This document shows, piece by piece, positions 56,701-64,000 of a DNA stretch of 64,000 nucleotides; the first letter of the stretch is position 1, and every line of letters starts with the position of its first letter. This DNA comes from Oceanobacillus caeni (GTDB taxonomy: Bacteria > Bacillota > Bacilli > Bacillales > Amphibacillaceae), in the NCBI RefSeq assembly GCF_019037185.1, contig NZ_JAHHXM010000009.1, forward strand, positions 1 through 64,000, written 5' to 3'. The translations under genes and the position numbers were made by a program. The notes under the pieces were generated by a model. The model was not told the origin of the DNA. It saw only the letters and a program-made list of their open reading frames with translations, and did no database searches.

Positions 56701-56894
56701 AAGCCTTTGTCCATTTCTTTCATATCTATTTCAACAAAGTAATCCTCAGACCCATGAACAACTGCCGTCCAAACTTGATAATTAATATCATATAAGAGGT
56801 CACTTACTTTATTCTCTTTATAATATTGTAGCCCCCGCCTGTAAATGACAGATGGAAATAACTTTTGGAGATTAATATCACTAAGTCTTTTCAA
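53718..56894 (-). CDS. SNF2-family helicase with N-terminal SWIM zinc finger
   Basis: This is a 1058-residue protein. The SWIM motif is near residue 73 (CDCPAFDTFGSCKH). A long middle region of unknown fold (about 110-590) precedes the Swi2/Snf2 ATPase, with ADDMGLGKTLQ (Walker A), LILDEAQYIKN (Walker B), ALSGTPIENS, LIFSQFTSMHE and ATGRAHRFGQ. It is a double-strand DNA translocase probably linked to transcription or repair; its partner is unknown. It ends beyond an inverted stretch at 53616-53715. ATG 56894 is preceded by AGAAGGTAGGTTACTAATGTTTTG, so the ribosome binding site is far and the start is uncertain. Confidence 0.9.
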   Translation of the reverse strand: MKRLSDINLQKLFPSVIYRRGLQYYKENKVSDLLYDINYQVWTAVVHGSEDYFVEIDMKEMDKGFVHTYCDCPAFDTFGSCKHIVATLLTIANKEKGNSNPTKNYDYQLTGRFMERITSVTHSNAYSEIVTGKIPMHVEYICKWSYDNQILIELKAGINHRYVVKDAYEFISDALENREHFFTKKFTYSSDTHYFHDQDLEIFEMLQSIRKNEEIYEGFRFYHYQGNMNDLRNIVIPPFLFKTLLEKLYQRDFKVESGNEVYTNISIEEEALPFEFSLTKNTHDDLMLTMEDVKGAIYFRSYEVLFAQGTFYFPKKEQIPIVQEMIGFGMEDLKLPITKEQADTFVSEVLPSLKKVGKVETSEKVRSEIIQYPLKAKMYLEMNDDVITGKLEYHYGEHMIDPFNGRKQGDVIIIRDVEKEQDIMQLIEHANFHYNGKELYIHTADEEDMYDFLYYVMPLLDQNVELFLTSSIRDMLMETDPIPSTNVRLESSSNLLEIGFDIGGVDNSEINKILDAVIEKKRYYKLPDGALLSLEGDKFTSIKQLLEDMDIGKQDIHNGNIQVPVYRGMQLDELIQTDKRYDSSYRKLLHHLKSPEEQVYDLPENLHATLREYQLTGFQWFKSISHYHLGGILADDMGLGKTLQSIAYIASEPVVEGPHLIVAPSSVVYNWKNEFEKFVPDLNVAIMTGTPGERKEKIKELKGMDVWITSYATIRQDIELYREMTFQTLILDEAQYIKNYATKTSKAIREVRATRKFALSGTPIENSIDELWAIFQVILPGLMPNQRNFKQLSNEKIAMITRPFILRRLKKDVLKELPDKIESVHVSELTKDQKELYVGYLRQVQQEAAQTIKKSGFNQNRMKILAGLTRLRQICCHPSMFIENYEGQSGKLEQLMETVKTTISNGSRMLIFSQFTSMHEIIMERLDQEDIDYFYLSGQTHAKDRVEMSERFNNGEKSIFLISLKAGGTGLNLTGADTVILYDLWWNPAVEDQATGRAHRFGQKNVVQVIRLVTEGTIEEKIYELQQKKRELIDQVIQPGETMLSSLSEDDVRELLSI

Positions 56895-57085
56895 AACATT
56901 AGTAACCTACCTTCTAAACTGACATCATTACCTTTATTTTATACGAGTCCAATGTTTTTTGAAACTTTTCCAACCTAAAATCCTATTATTACCAGGATTG
57001 GGGAATCTAGTTAGGATTATACCTGTTAGCTAGTATAGACGAGTACGCTATCAACTTTTCAATATTTTTTTATCCAACCTAAACG

Positions 57086-57175
57086 TGCAGTAAGATTCCC
57101 ACCTCAAGCTTGCTGGGAAAAAGGAGGTAGGTGGGGGATGAAGGAACCCCCACTGATGGAAGCCTTCTTTATACT
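57086..57175 (-). repeat. Double-hairpin element, copy E
   Basis: On the minus strand: TATAAAGAAGGCTTCCATCAG, then GTGGGGGTTCCTTCATCCCCCAC, CTACCTCCTTTTTCCCAGCAAG and CTTGAGGTGGGAATCTTACTGC. It is a short copy lacking the central GGATCTTTACGGGCAGTTGAT. Its first bases (TATAAAG) contain the TAA stop codon of the adjacent MFS gene. Confidence 0.78.
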
Positions 57176-58353
57176 TTTTTTCTTGCCTTTCTATAAAGAT
57201 AAACATATAAAACCATAGATAAAATGACAGAAAAAGCAGATGTTATATAGATCACTTCGTAACCAAATATTGCAATTACACCGAAAATAATGGCACCACA
57301 GCCAACCCCTAAATCAAAGAAAGAGAAAAATGTAGCGTTCGCCATTCCCCTCCTCCTATTATTCGCCTTTTCAACTGCCCATGCTTGGAGGGCTGGTTGA
57401 ACACCACCAAACCCTAATCCATATAGGGAAGCAGCAATTAAAAGCACCATCGTGTTTGGAAGCCATGCTAATAAAAGCATTGCTAAAAAAATAAGGAATG
57501 TTCCTGGTAGAAATACATAAAAATGCCCTTTTTTATCATAGAGTTTCCCTGCAAACGTCCTTGAGGCCATTAGAAAAATAGCAAAAAAGAGAAAATAAAG
57601 TTCAATTCCCTTCACCCCATTTTCAAAGGAATGTAAGGGTAAAAATGTAGTAATACCACCGAATGAAAAGGTGATGAAAAACAGGAGAATAGAAGGTTGG
57701 ATTGCTGTTTTCTCAAAAATATCAAATTTTATCGTAGTCGTTTTATGTTCGGATACTTCAACTTTTTTATAATGAATTTTAGATGCTAATAATAATGCAA
57801 CCAACCCGAATGCTCCACATAATAAAAATAACTGTGTAAAGGATATTACTCCGACAAGGGTTAAGCCTAAGGATGGCCCAAAGGCTAAAGCTATATTTCC
57901 AGACAATCCAAAATAGCCTAGACCCTCCCCGCGCCGATTAGGAGGAATAAGGTCTGTCGCAACTGTACCACCTGCAGTTGTAGAAAACCCCCAACCAACA
58001 CCTTGGATAATACGAAGAATAATTAACACGAGCATGCTGAGAGCAAAAGCAAATCCGCCAACAGAGAAAACAAAGATAATTAACCCTAGTAAATATACAA
58101 AACCTCTACCTTTTGATTCCAGAATATGACCAGCATACGGACGGATTAATAAAGCAGAAAATGTGAAGATCCCAACAATTATTCCTACTAACTGGTCACC
58201 CCCACCAAGTTCCTTCACAAATAACGGAATGGTAGGTAACGTCATTTGGAATCCTAAAAAAACAAAAAAATTGGCCATGCAGACTAATAAAAAGTCACGT
58301 GTCCAAATTTTACCCTCCTCTTTTAATTCCAATCCCTTCGATAAAGGTTCCAT
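57169..58353 (-). CDS. MFS transporter
   Basis: This 394-residue protein has twelve helices. The major facilitator motif A-like loop is GHILESKGRGFVYLLG and ILRIIQGVGWGFSTTAGGTVATDLIPPNRRGEGLGYFG is in helices 4-5, typical of drug:H+ antiporter-type MFS proteins. Substrate unknown. ATG 58353 follows AGAGAGGGTGGCATGT, so the open frame to 58386 is probably not translated. The gene ends KKARKKV-stop, and the stop lies in repeat copy E, so the original C-terminus may have been altered. Confidence 0.88.
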   Translation of the reverse strand: MEPLSKGLELKEEGKIWTRDFLLVCMANFFVFLGFQMTLPTIPLFVKELGGGDQLVGIIVGIFTFSALLIRPYAGHILESKGRGFVYLLGLIIFVFSVGGFAFALSMLVLIILRIIQGVGWGFSTTAGGTVATDLIPPNRRGEGLGYFGLSGNIALAFGPSLGLTLVGVISFTQLFLLCGAFGLVALLLASKIHYKKVEVSEHKTTTIKFDIFEKTAIQPSILLFFITFSFGGITTFLPLHSFENGVKGIELYFLFFAIFLMASRTFAGKLYDKKGHFYVFLPGTFLIFLAMLLLAWLPNTMVLLIAASLYGLGFGGVQPALQAWAVEKANNRRRGMANATFFSFFDLGVGCGAIIFGVIAIFGYEVIYITSAFSVILSMVLYVYLYRKARKKV

Positions 58354-58727
58354 ACATGCCACCCTCTCTAAAGACGGAAAGTTCATTTCCTCGAGAGACT
58401 CAAGCGGTTGCTATAAGGTTTTTGCGAATACTTTAGCCACAATTATACAGATAGAAGATTTGATTTCTTCTATCTGCCACTAGAGAAAATGAACTGTCTT
58501 TAACTATATTCTGTTTTTGTATATATTAGATACCCATCATCATTATACACAATTTTGTATTTACAATAAAGTCCAGGTATTCAGAATAATTTGTTATAAA
58601 TTAAAATTGCACTGCTTGATAATTAACAGGTACCCTATTCGGGAGCAATACACCCTAAGATTTAAAACGGATATTTCAATTACTATTCCACATCTAAAAT
58701 GTCGGCGATTTTGTGAGTTAAAAAGTA

Positions 58728-59202
58728 AAAGATTCTTGTCACGGACAAAATTTCCCTTCTTTGCGCTTCAAATGGCCGTGAGATCTCTTGTCACGGACAA
58801 ATTTACTACTCTTTCACCTCAAATGGCCGTGAGAACCCCTGTCACGGACAAATTTACTACTCTTTACACCTCAAACGGCCGTGAGATCTCTTGTCACGGA
58901 CAAATTTCTTACTCTTTGTGCTTCAAATGGCCGTGAGAACTCTTATCACGGACAAATCCACTACTCTTTGTGCTCCAAATGGCCGTGAGACCCCTCATCA
59001 CGGACAAATTTCATATTCTTTGTACTTCAAACGGCCGTGAGAACTCTTATCACGAACAAATCCACTACTCTTTGCACCTCAAATGGCCGTGGGAACTCTC
59101 GTCACGGACAAATTTACTACTCTTTGTACTTCTAATGGCCGTGAGATCTCTTGTCACGGACAAATCCGCTACTCTACACACCTCAAATGGCCGTGAGACC
59201 TA
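58728..59202. repeat. Array of about nine 51-52 bp stem-loop repeats, second family
   Basis: TCACGG starts at 58739, 58791, 58842, 58894, 58946, 58998, 59050 (TCACGA), 59102 and 59154, a 51-52 bp period. Each unit has GGCCGTGA, a variable loop (GATCTCTTG, GAACCCCTG, GAACTCTTA, GACCCCTCA), TCACGGACAAAT, then an AT-rich spacer with CTACTCTTTG and CTTCAAAT. The stem CCGTGA/TCACGG is nearly constant. Sequence is unrelated to the 27.55 kb array, but period and layout are the same. The flanks 58387-58727 hold a minor inverted repeat AGATAGAAG/CTTCTATCT near 58449 and nothing else. Confidence 0.93.
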
Positions 59203-59249
59203 CAAAATACCCTTTCAATACTCAATTTGTCGTTATTCATTATAAAGTA

Positions 59250-59291
59250 TAAATAGCAGAAGCAAATTCTTTTACGAATTGCTCTGCTATG
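59250..59291 (-). terminator. Terminator of the SOD gene; near copy of the metY terminator
   Basis: On the minus strand: ATAGCAGAGCAATTCGTAAA, then AGAATTTGCTTCTGCTATTT. The stem matches the metY terminator at 35447 at most positions. It lies about 40 bases beyond the SOD stop codon. Confidence 0.75.
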
Positions 59292-59332
59292 GAATGGTTC
59301 TGTGATTAACTTTACTTTAAAAGTAGCGCTGT

Positions 59333-59914
59333 TTATTCAATTACTCCACACGCAATTCTATCTCCCGCATTTCCTGCTGGCTGGGAAACATAATCATCTG
59401 GATCCGAATGAATGACCAAAGATGTGCCACCTTCTTTAAGTAAGGAGTTTTTCTTCTCTTTTTCCAAGGTGACCATATCTGCCAACGCCTCTATAGAAAG
59501 CTTACCATTTGCTCCTACATTGATATTCTTTAAATCACCCGCATGTGGACCTTCTGGGTTTTCAAGTCCATGCTTTTTACCTGTTGGATTAAAGTGCGCT
59601 CCCGCAGATTCGAATGTCGGAGCAATACATGATCCATTTTCGTGAATATGAAACCCATGCCCACCAGGAGGTAAATTTTCCCCTTTAATCGAAATATTTA
59701 CTCCACCGGATTCTGACTCCACAAGCGATGCGTTAGCAACCACTTCCCCATCACTATTTTTCAGGTCAACAAGGACATTTTTATTAACCGTTGAATTTAC
59801 TTCTTGATGTTCTGGTTCTTGTGAATTCTGGTTTTCTTCCTTATCTTGTGTTGTCTGATTACAAGCCATTAGTACGGTTGATGTAAGAAACATTAGTAAA
59901 ATAAAACGCTTCAT
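59333..59914 (-). CDS. Cu/Zn superoxide dismutase lipoprotein (YojM-like)
   Basis: This is a 193-residue exported lipoprotein. Its signal peptide ends in a lipobox (STVLMACNQ) and is followed by a polar, Glu/Gln/Asn-rich linker. The SOD domain keeps the expected ligands: HGFHIHENG (two Cu His), GAHFNP (bridging His), KKHG, GPHAGDL (Zn His and Asp), VIHSDPDDY (Cu His) and GDRIACGVIE (active-site Arg). Unlike some Bacillus YojM proteins, no ligand appears missing. It would protect the envelope from superoxide. ATG 59914 follows ATGGAGGATTTTGCC and lies in a perfect stem. Confidence 0.93.
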   Translation of the reverse strand: MKRFILLMFLTSTVLMACNQTTQDKEENQNSQEPEHQEVNSTVNKNVLVDLKNSDGEVVANASLVESESGGVNISIKGENLPPGGHGFHIHENGSCIAPTFESAGAHFNPTGKKHGLENPEGPHAGDLKNINVGANGKLSIEALADMVTLEKEKKNSLLKEGGTSLVIHSDPDDYVSQPAGNAGDRIACGVIE

Positions 59915-59959
59915 GGCAAAATCCTCCATCTATTTTTAATACCATTTTTGCCATGAAGC
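59908..59959 (-). promoter_or_regulatory. Perfect 14-bp stem enclosing the SOD start codon
   Basis: On the minus strand GCTTCATGGCAAAA (59959-59946) is perfectly complementary to TTTTGCCATGAAGC (59921-59908), with a 24-base loop that holds the GGAGG ribosome binding site. The SOD ATG (59914-59912) is in the 3' arm. A 16-codon frame starting at ATG 59961 ends in a TGA overlapping that ATG; it has no ribosome binding site. Confidence 0.85.
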
Positions 59960-60008
59960 ATTTTTTTAAACAGAATGGGAGTAAATTCACTTTTCAATAT
60001 ATTTATAC

Positions 60009-60047
60009 CAAAAGAACTAGCCCCTTTTTACAGGGCTAGTTCTTATT
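60009..60047 (-). terminator. Terminator of the DoxX gene
   Basis: AAGAACTAGCCC (60012-60023) pairs with GGGCTAGTTCTT (60033-60044); a weak T-rich tail follows on the minus strand. Confidence 0.75.
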
Positions 60048-60564
60048 ATACAACTACAACTTCTTCTTTTTTGACTTTGTTTTTTCCAAATGGAGTGTGG
60101 TCTTTTATGAATGGAATAACCCATCTATCTAAACCGTAACGTCCTGCGTTGAATCCTGCTACGATTAAGAATACGGTGATTAATACCATTTGTGCATTTG
60201 TGCTTACTGTTCCACTGAATAAAAATGCGAAGTTCATCGTGATACCCATTAATGCTGCGAAGTTAGTGAAAATACCTAAGATGAGTGCTGTACCAACTAA
60301 TACCTCGCCCCACATAACTAAGAAACTAAATAGTTCCGCATTTGGTAGTGCTACCACTTCTAAGAATGTCGCCCACCAACCTTGGACTGCTGGATGCTCT
60401 CCACCCGCACTAGCTATCGCGCCTTGTAAAAAACCACTTGCATCAAATCCGCCACTTGTTAATTTACCAATTCCCGCCGTTATCCATGTATATCCAATAT
60501 AAACTCTTAATACCGTTAAAATCGCTGCTACTATTTTATTATTGCGAATGAATTCCATAATCAT
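60046..60564 (-). CDS. DoxX family membrane protein
   Basis: This is a 172-residue protein with four helices. It starts MIMEFIRNNKIVAAILTVLRVYIGYTWITAGIGKLTSGG, where R-x-x-x-G-x-x-W-x-x-x-G-x-x-K is the DoxX signature. It ends in a Lys- and Val-rich tail. Family members are small quinone-linked or redox membrane proteins, often induced by thiol or oxidative stress. ATG 60564 follows AAAGGAGTGGATCAAC, excluding the open frame to 60594. Confidence 0.88.
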   Translation of the reverse strand: MIMEFIRNNKIVAAILTVLRVYIGYTWITAGIGKLTSGGFDASGFLQGAIASAGGEHPAVQGWWATFLEVVALPNAELFSFLVMWGEVLVGTALILGIFTNFAALMGITMNFAFLFSGTVSTNAQMVLITVFLIVAGFNAGRYGLDRWVIPFIKDHTPFGKNKVKKEEVVVV

Positions 60565-60799
60565 GTTGATCCACTCCTTTATTTTATTGTTCAATGTTTC
60601 ACAATATATTGTGTGTTTCTTATTACATTTTCATCATACAATCATTCATTACTTTTGGAAATGTGTTTGCTCACTATTTCACAATTAGGTCACAATGTTT
60701 TGAACAAAGTATGAACAATAATTTTGATACTTTTTGAAACCTATCCACTTTTCCTTTCGTACTACAAAGCATCAAGCCAAAAAGAAAGGATGAAATGAC

Positions 60800-61732
60800 A
60801 TGGAAGTTATGTTAACGGTTGAAGGCCTTGAGAAGTCATTTAAAGATAAAAAGGTTTTAAAAGGCATTTCATTCGAAGTACGGAAAGGGGAAATTATGGC
60901 AATCCTCGGTCCAAATGGTGCAGGCAAATCTACAACGATACGAAACATTATGGGAATTATGTATCCTGATAAGGGATCCGTTACATTTCATCAACATAAC
61001 GGAAAAGGGATTCCAAGAGAAAAAATCGGATATTTACCAGAAGAACGCGGACTTTATAAAAATGTCAATGTCATGGATATTTTACTTTATTTAGCCGATC
61101 TAAAAGACTACCCACTACATAAAGCCAAAGAACGAGCACTCATGTATTTAAAAAAGTTTGATCTAGAAGGAAAGGAAAAGATATCTGTTGAGGAATTATC
61201 GAAAGGAATGGGTCAGAAAGTCCAATTCATTTCCTCCATTATCCATGAACCTGAGCTCCTCATATTGGATGAACCTTTCTCCGGACTGGATCCAGTTAGT
61301 CAAGAATTATTTAAAGAAGAGATTAGAAGTTTAGCAGATAATGGGACCGCTATCCTTTTATCCTCACATCAAATGAATTTAGTTGAAGAAATGTGTGACC
61401 GCCTCTTCATGATTCAGCGTGGTCAGAAAGTGATATACGGTACATTAAATGATGTAAAAACAGAGTATGCTAACTTCAAATGTACGATAAGGGGATTAAA
61501 CAATCGCCATGAATTAGAGAACATCCCGGAAGTAGTTAGAGTAGAAGATAAGGGAGAATCCTCCATTCTTTACCTTGAAAAAGATGTTGATCCTGGGAAC
61601 TGGTTAAAACAACTCCCCGATAAAATAAATATTCATGAATTAAATATCAATCGGATTTCCCTTCACGAAATTTTTATTGATATTGCCACTGACAAAAACT
61701 TAATGAAGGAAGGAAGTGAAGTTCTTGCGTAA
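60800..61732 (+). CDS. ABC transporter ATPase, NatA-like (YhaQ type)
   Basis: This is a 310-residue ATPase with Walker A GPNGAGKST, signature LSKGMGQKVQ and Walker B LLILDEPFSGLDP, then a C-terminal extension (about 220-310) typical of NatA/YhaQ subunits. It pairs with the overlapping permease gene. NatAB-type pumps export Na+ or small molecules; B. subtilis YhaQ/YhaP is the closest remembered layout. ATG 60800 follows AAAGGATGAAATGAC. Confidence 0.92.
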   Translation: MEVMLTVEGLEKSFKDKKVLKGISFEVRKGEIMAILGPNGAGKSTTIRNIMGIMYPDKGSVTFHQHNGKGIPREKIGYLPEERGLYKNVNVMDILLYLADLKDYPLHKAKERALMYLKKFDLEGKEKISVEELSKGMGQKVQFISSIIHEPELLILDEPFSGLDPVSQELFKEEIRSLADNGTAILLSSHQMNLVEEMCDRLFMIQRGQKVIYGTLNDVKTEYANFKCTIRGLNNRHELENIPEVVRVEDKGESSILYLEKDVDPGNWLKQLPDKINIHELNINRISLHEIFIDIATDKNLMKEGSEVLA

Positions 61733-62966
61733 TTCAATGAAAGTTGCTAAATGGGAAATCAAGCGAAATATGAAAAATAAAACCTTCCTTATTGGATTAT
61801 TTCTCACCCCTATTCTCATTGTTGCCTTTATGTTTATTGGCAGTTTATTCAATGATGACTCAGAGGATTTAACTACTGAGCAAGTTACAGTATTAGTAAA
61901 TGATCAACTAAATACGTATGATAGCTTAGAAGAAACAATAAATCAAACAGCTTTAAATTTAGAATTAAAGAAAACTGATATTTCTGAAGGTGATGCCCAA
62001 GATGCTCTTATAGGCAGTGAAAATACAGCCTATATTTTTATAGATCAGCGTGCACTAGAACAAGGAATAGTACCCGTTTATACAAGTGAAGAAATAAATC
62101 CATATTTCATGGATCAAATCCAAGTTTTTGAAACTCCTTTAAAATCAATTCAATTAGAAAATTTGGGATTAACAGATGAACAGTTAGTCATGATTTCAAG
62201 CAATATTTCGTTTGAAAAGGTCGTATCAGGTGATAGGGATTCTGGTACAGAAAATAACTCGGAAGAAAGCTCTGGCCCTCCACTTGAGAAGATCATTCCA
62301 GGTATTTTTGCTGGATTTGTTATGCTATCTATTGTATTTACTGGAATGGCTATTTTCCAAAGCGCTTCACAGGAGAAAAAGGATAAAATTGCAGAAATTA
62401 TCTTATCTTCATTAACTCCAGGAGAACTAATGAATGGGAAAATCATCGGTTACTTTGTTTTAGGTCTTATTCAAACGGTTGTATCGATTGCTATTTTACT
62501 TCCAGCAGCAATTTGGAAAATTGATTTCCCATTTATGGAGTACTTATTTGTACCTGAACTTGCTTTATACCTCTTTATTGCTATATTAGGATATCTACTC
62601 TTTGCTGCAATATTTGTTGGGGTTGGAGCAACAATGGCGGATATTTCAACTGCAGGGAACTTCCAAGGATTTGTCATGATGTTACCTTTTGCTACTTTTA
62701 TATTTATAGGGCCTGTTCTAGGTGATCCTAGTGGTCTATGGGCACAAGTTGGTACCTATATTCCTTTTACATCGCCAGGAGTATTACTTTTAAGACTTGT
62801 ATTACTTGATCATTGGCCTTGGCTAGAAATAATAATAGCTTTAGCGATTTTATTAGTAAGTATAGTCTTATTTATGAAGCTTGCAGGGAAAATCTTTAAA
62901 GTTGGTATTCTACTATATGGAAAAAATGCTTCCGTTAAAGAAATTTGGAAATGGATTCGAGCATAA
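61716..62966 (+). CDS. ABC-2 type permease, NatB-like (YhaP type)
   Basis: This is a 416-residue protein. One N-terminal helix (residues about 24-46) is followed by a large extracytoplasmic domain (about 48-190) rich in Glu/Asp and Asn. Five to six helices follow, with LSSLTPGELMNGKIIGYFVLG, a conserved NatB/YhaP motif. The GTG start at 61716 overlaps the ATPase gene by 17 bases; TTG 61725 is an alternative with the same ribosome binding site (AATGAAGGAAG). Tight overlap means coupled translation with its ATPase. Confidence 0.9.
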   Translation: MKFLRNSMKVAKWEIKRNMKNKTFLIGLFLTPILIVAFMFIGSLFNDDSEDLTTEQVTVLVNDQLNTYDSLEETINQTALNLELKKTDISEGDAQDALIGSENTAYIFIDQRALEQGIVPVYTSEEINPYFMDQIQVFETPLKSIQLENLGLTDEQLVMISSNISFEKVVSGDRDSGTENNSEESSGPPLEKIIPGIFAGFVMLSIVFTGMAIFQSASQEKKDKIAEIILSSLTPGELMNGKIIGYFVLGLIQTVVSIAILLPAAIWKIDFPFMEYLFVPELALYLFIAILGYLLFAAIFVGVGATMADISTAGNFQGFVMMLPFATFIFIGPVLGDPSGLWAQVGTYIPFTSPGVLLLRLVLLDHWPWLEIIIALAILLVSIVLFMKLAGKIFKVGILLYGKNASVKEIWKWIRA

Positions 62967-63054
62967 GTGCCATAGGAATCTATTGCATCCCCTTTCTCCC
63001 TCCGATATAATTTAGAAATATTGATTACTATAAAGGAATCGGGAGGGAGTTTTT

Positions 63055-63963
63055 TTGGCTCAAGGCAAAAGTCCGAAATCGATTGGGTTGCCGTTAACCA
63101 TTTCCATTATCGCTATTTCCTTTTCGGCGATCTTCGTAAAATGGTCTGAATCCCCCGCTACCATTTCAAGTATGTATCGGATGTGGATTGCTGCATTATT
63201 TTTATTACCAATCGTTTGGAAAAAGAGAAATGAATTTAAAAAAATAACAAAAAGGGACTGGAACCTTCTCCTTGTTTCCGGAGCTTTTTTAGGTCTCCAC
63301 TTTGCCTTATGGTTTGGTTCGTTAAAATTAACCACAGTGGCAAGTTCTACGATTATTCTTGCACTACAACCAATTGTTGCTGTTATTGGTGGTTTTATTC
63401 TTTATAAAGAGAGAACAAATATTCAATCCTTATTAACGATGGGCATCGCAGTGATTGGTGTTGTTATGATTGGTTGGGGAGATTTTGCTTTAAGTACAGG
63501 AGCTATCATCGGGGATATTTTATCTTTCTTAAGTGTAATCGCTGTTGTCATTTATTTATTAATAGGTCAAAGCGTTGTCAAAAAGGTATCACACTGGATT
63601 TATAGTTTCTTAGTTTTTACCTTTGCTGGAATCTTCCTAACCTTATACAATATTGGAACGGGCGTAAATCTAGCAGGGTATGAATTTAAAGAATGGGGAA
63701 TCTTTCTTCTTCTTGCAATTGTACCAACTATATCCCACGTCATCAATAACTGGCTGTTGAACTATGTCAATACAACTACGATATCTATGAGTATTTTAGG
63801 AGAACCAGTTGGAGCAAGTGCCTTAGCGTTCATCATATTAGGGGAACGCCTAACGGGCATGCAAATGATAGGCGGACTCATTGTTTTAGTCAGTGTCTTT
63901 TACTTTTTAACCCGTAAACATAACTTAGAATCTCAAAATCCAACCGCAGTGGATAGTTTGTAA
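63055..63963 (+). CDS. EamA-family (DMT) transporter
   Basis: This is a 302-residue protein of ten helices in two EamA repeats. Motifs are FSAIFVKWSESPATISSMYRMWIAALFL in the first repeat and GEPVGASALAFIILGERLTGMQMIGG in the second. Members export or import amino acids and other metabolites; substrate unknown. The TTG start at 63055 follows GGGAGGGAGTTTTT. Nothing is recognisable after the stop to the window end. Confidence 0.9.
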   Translation: MAQGKSPKSIGLPLTISIIAISFSAIFVKWSESPATISSMYRMWIAALFLLPIVWKKRNEFKKITKRDWNLLLVSGAFLGLHFALWFGSLKLTTVASSTIILALQPIVAVIGGFILYKERTNIQSLLTMGIAVIGVVMIGWGDFALSTGAIIGDILSFLSVIAVVIYLLIGQSVVKKVSHWIYSFLVFTFAGIFLTLYNIGTGVNLAGYEFKEWGIFLLLAIVPTISHVINNWLLNYVNTTTISMSILGEPVGASALAFIILGERLTGMQMIGGLIVLVSVFYFLTRKHNLESQNPTAVDSL

Positions 63964-64000
63964 TTTATTATTTATGGTTTATGAGAGTACAATCAAAGAG

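Noticed and set aside
58351-58372. T-box leader before the MFS gene, suggested by AGGGTGGCA
   Set aside because: The rest of the T-box consensus (ACCGCG), a specifier loop and a terminator/anti-terminator pair are missing; the string is the ribosome binding site.
58517-59245. Two plus-strand frames through the second array with repeated segments (QMAVRSLVTDKF)
   Set aside because: They arise because the tandem units happen to lack stops in one frame; starts lack ribosome binding sites and the frame breaks where the period changes from 52 to 51.

Overview
The window is a low-GC, AT-rich chromosomal segment of a spore-forming member of the Bacillaceae. The evidence is the spore-coat gene gerQ, strong AGGAGG ribosome binding sites throughout, a coproheme-type hemQ beside pta, an S-box and a Mn2+ (yybP-ykoY) riboswitch, and gene neighbourhoods like those of Bacillus subtilis (pta/hemQ, gerQ/ywdK/ywdI, ypmR/ypmS). 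Gene style suggests a halotolerant genus of the Oceanobacillus/Virgibacillus type, but that is inference. I see no rRNA, tRNA, CRISPR array, prophage or intact transposase.

Layout. 0-6.3 kb: ABC exporter, pta, hemQ, gerQ, ywdK, ywdI. 6.3-12 kb: small ORF, phasin-like protein, UbiB kinase, YjiH, membrane acyltransferase. 11.7-14.6 kb: divergent ku and ligD (bacterial end joining). 14.8-22.7 kb: cystine symporter tcyP, OsmC protein, DUF488, TerC under a Mn2+ riboswitch, a phosphohexomutase with altered catalytic loops, AI-2E family permease, GNAT. 22.8-31.8 kb: coiled-coil peptide, CPA1 antiporter, recQ, aminopeptidase, HxlR regulator, thioesterase, cardiolipin synthase. 32-35.4 kb: methionine gamma-lyase and, divergently, a SAM-riboswitch-controlled metY carrying an extra C-terminal domain. 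35.7-42.7 kb: ypmR/ypmS, papain-like protein, ABC-F ATPase, threonine catabolism pair kbl-tdh. 43-48 kb: small membrane peptide, LysM-3D wall protein, Fe-alcohol dehydrogenase, ridA, lysozyme-like protein, MATE pump. 48.3-53.6 kb: TRAP-TAXI transporter operon and a divergent probable regulator. 53.7-64 kb: SNF2 helicase, MFS, Cu/Zn SOD, DoxX, a NatAB-like ABC pair, EamA permease.

The most unusual content is non-coding. There are two arrays with a 51-52 bp period (27.55-27.94 kb and 58.73-59.20 kb), plus two units of the first family at the left edge. They share no obvious sequence but have the same layout: one conserved short inverted repeat with a variable loop per period. A third array (39.84-40.54 kb) repeats a 20-bp GATATC-centred unit about 34 times. 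Dispersed repeats include five copies of a double-hairpin element that may derive from IS200/IS605-type ends, three copies of a GTTCAAAAA-ended element, two copies of a leader motif that abuts ribosome binding sites, and two near-identical terminator hairpins.

Coding genes are mostly housekeeping: redox and metal stress (hemQ, TerC, sodC, OsmC, DoxX), sulfur amino acids (tcyP, methionine gamma-lyase, metY), DNA repair (ku, ligD, recQ, SNF2) and transport. Positions, start choices and motifs were read by eye; homology statements rest on recognised family motifs and not on a database search.
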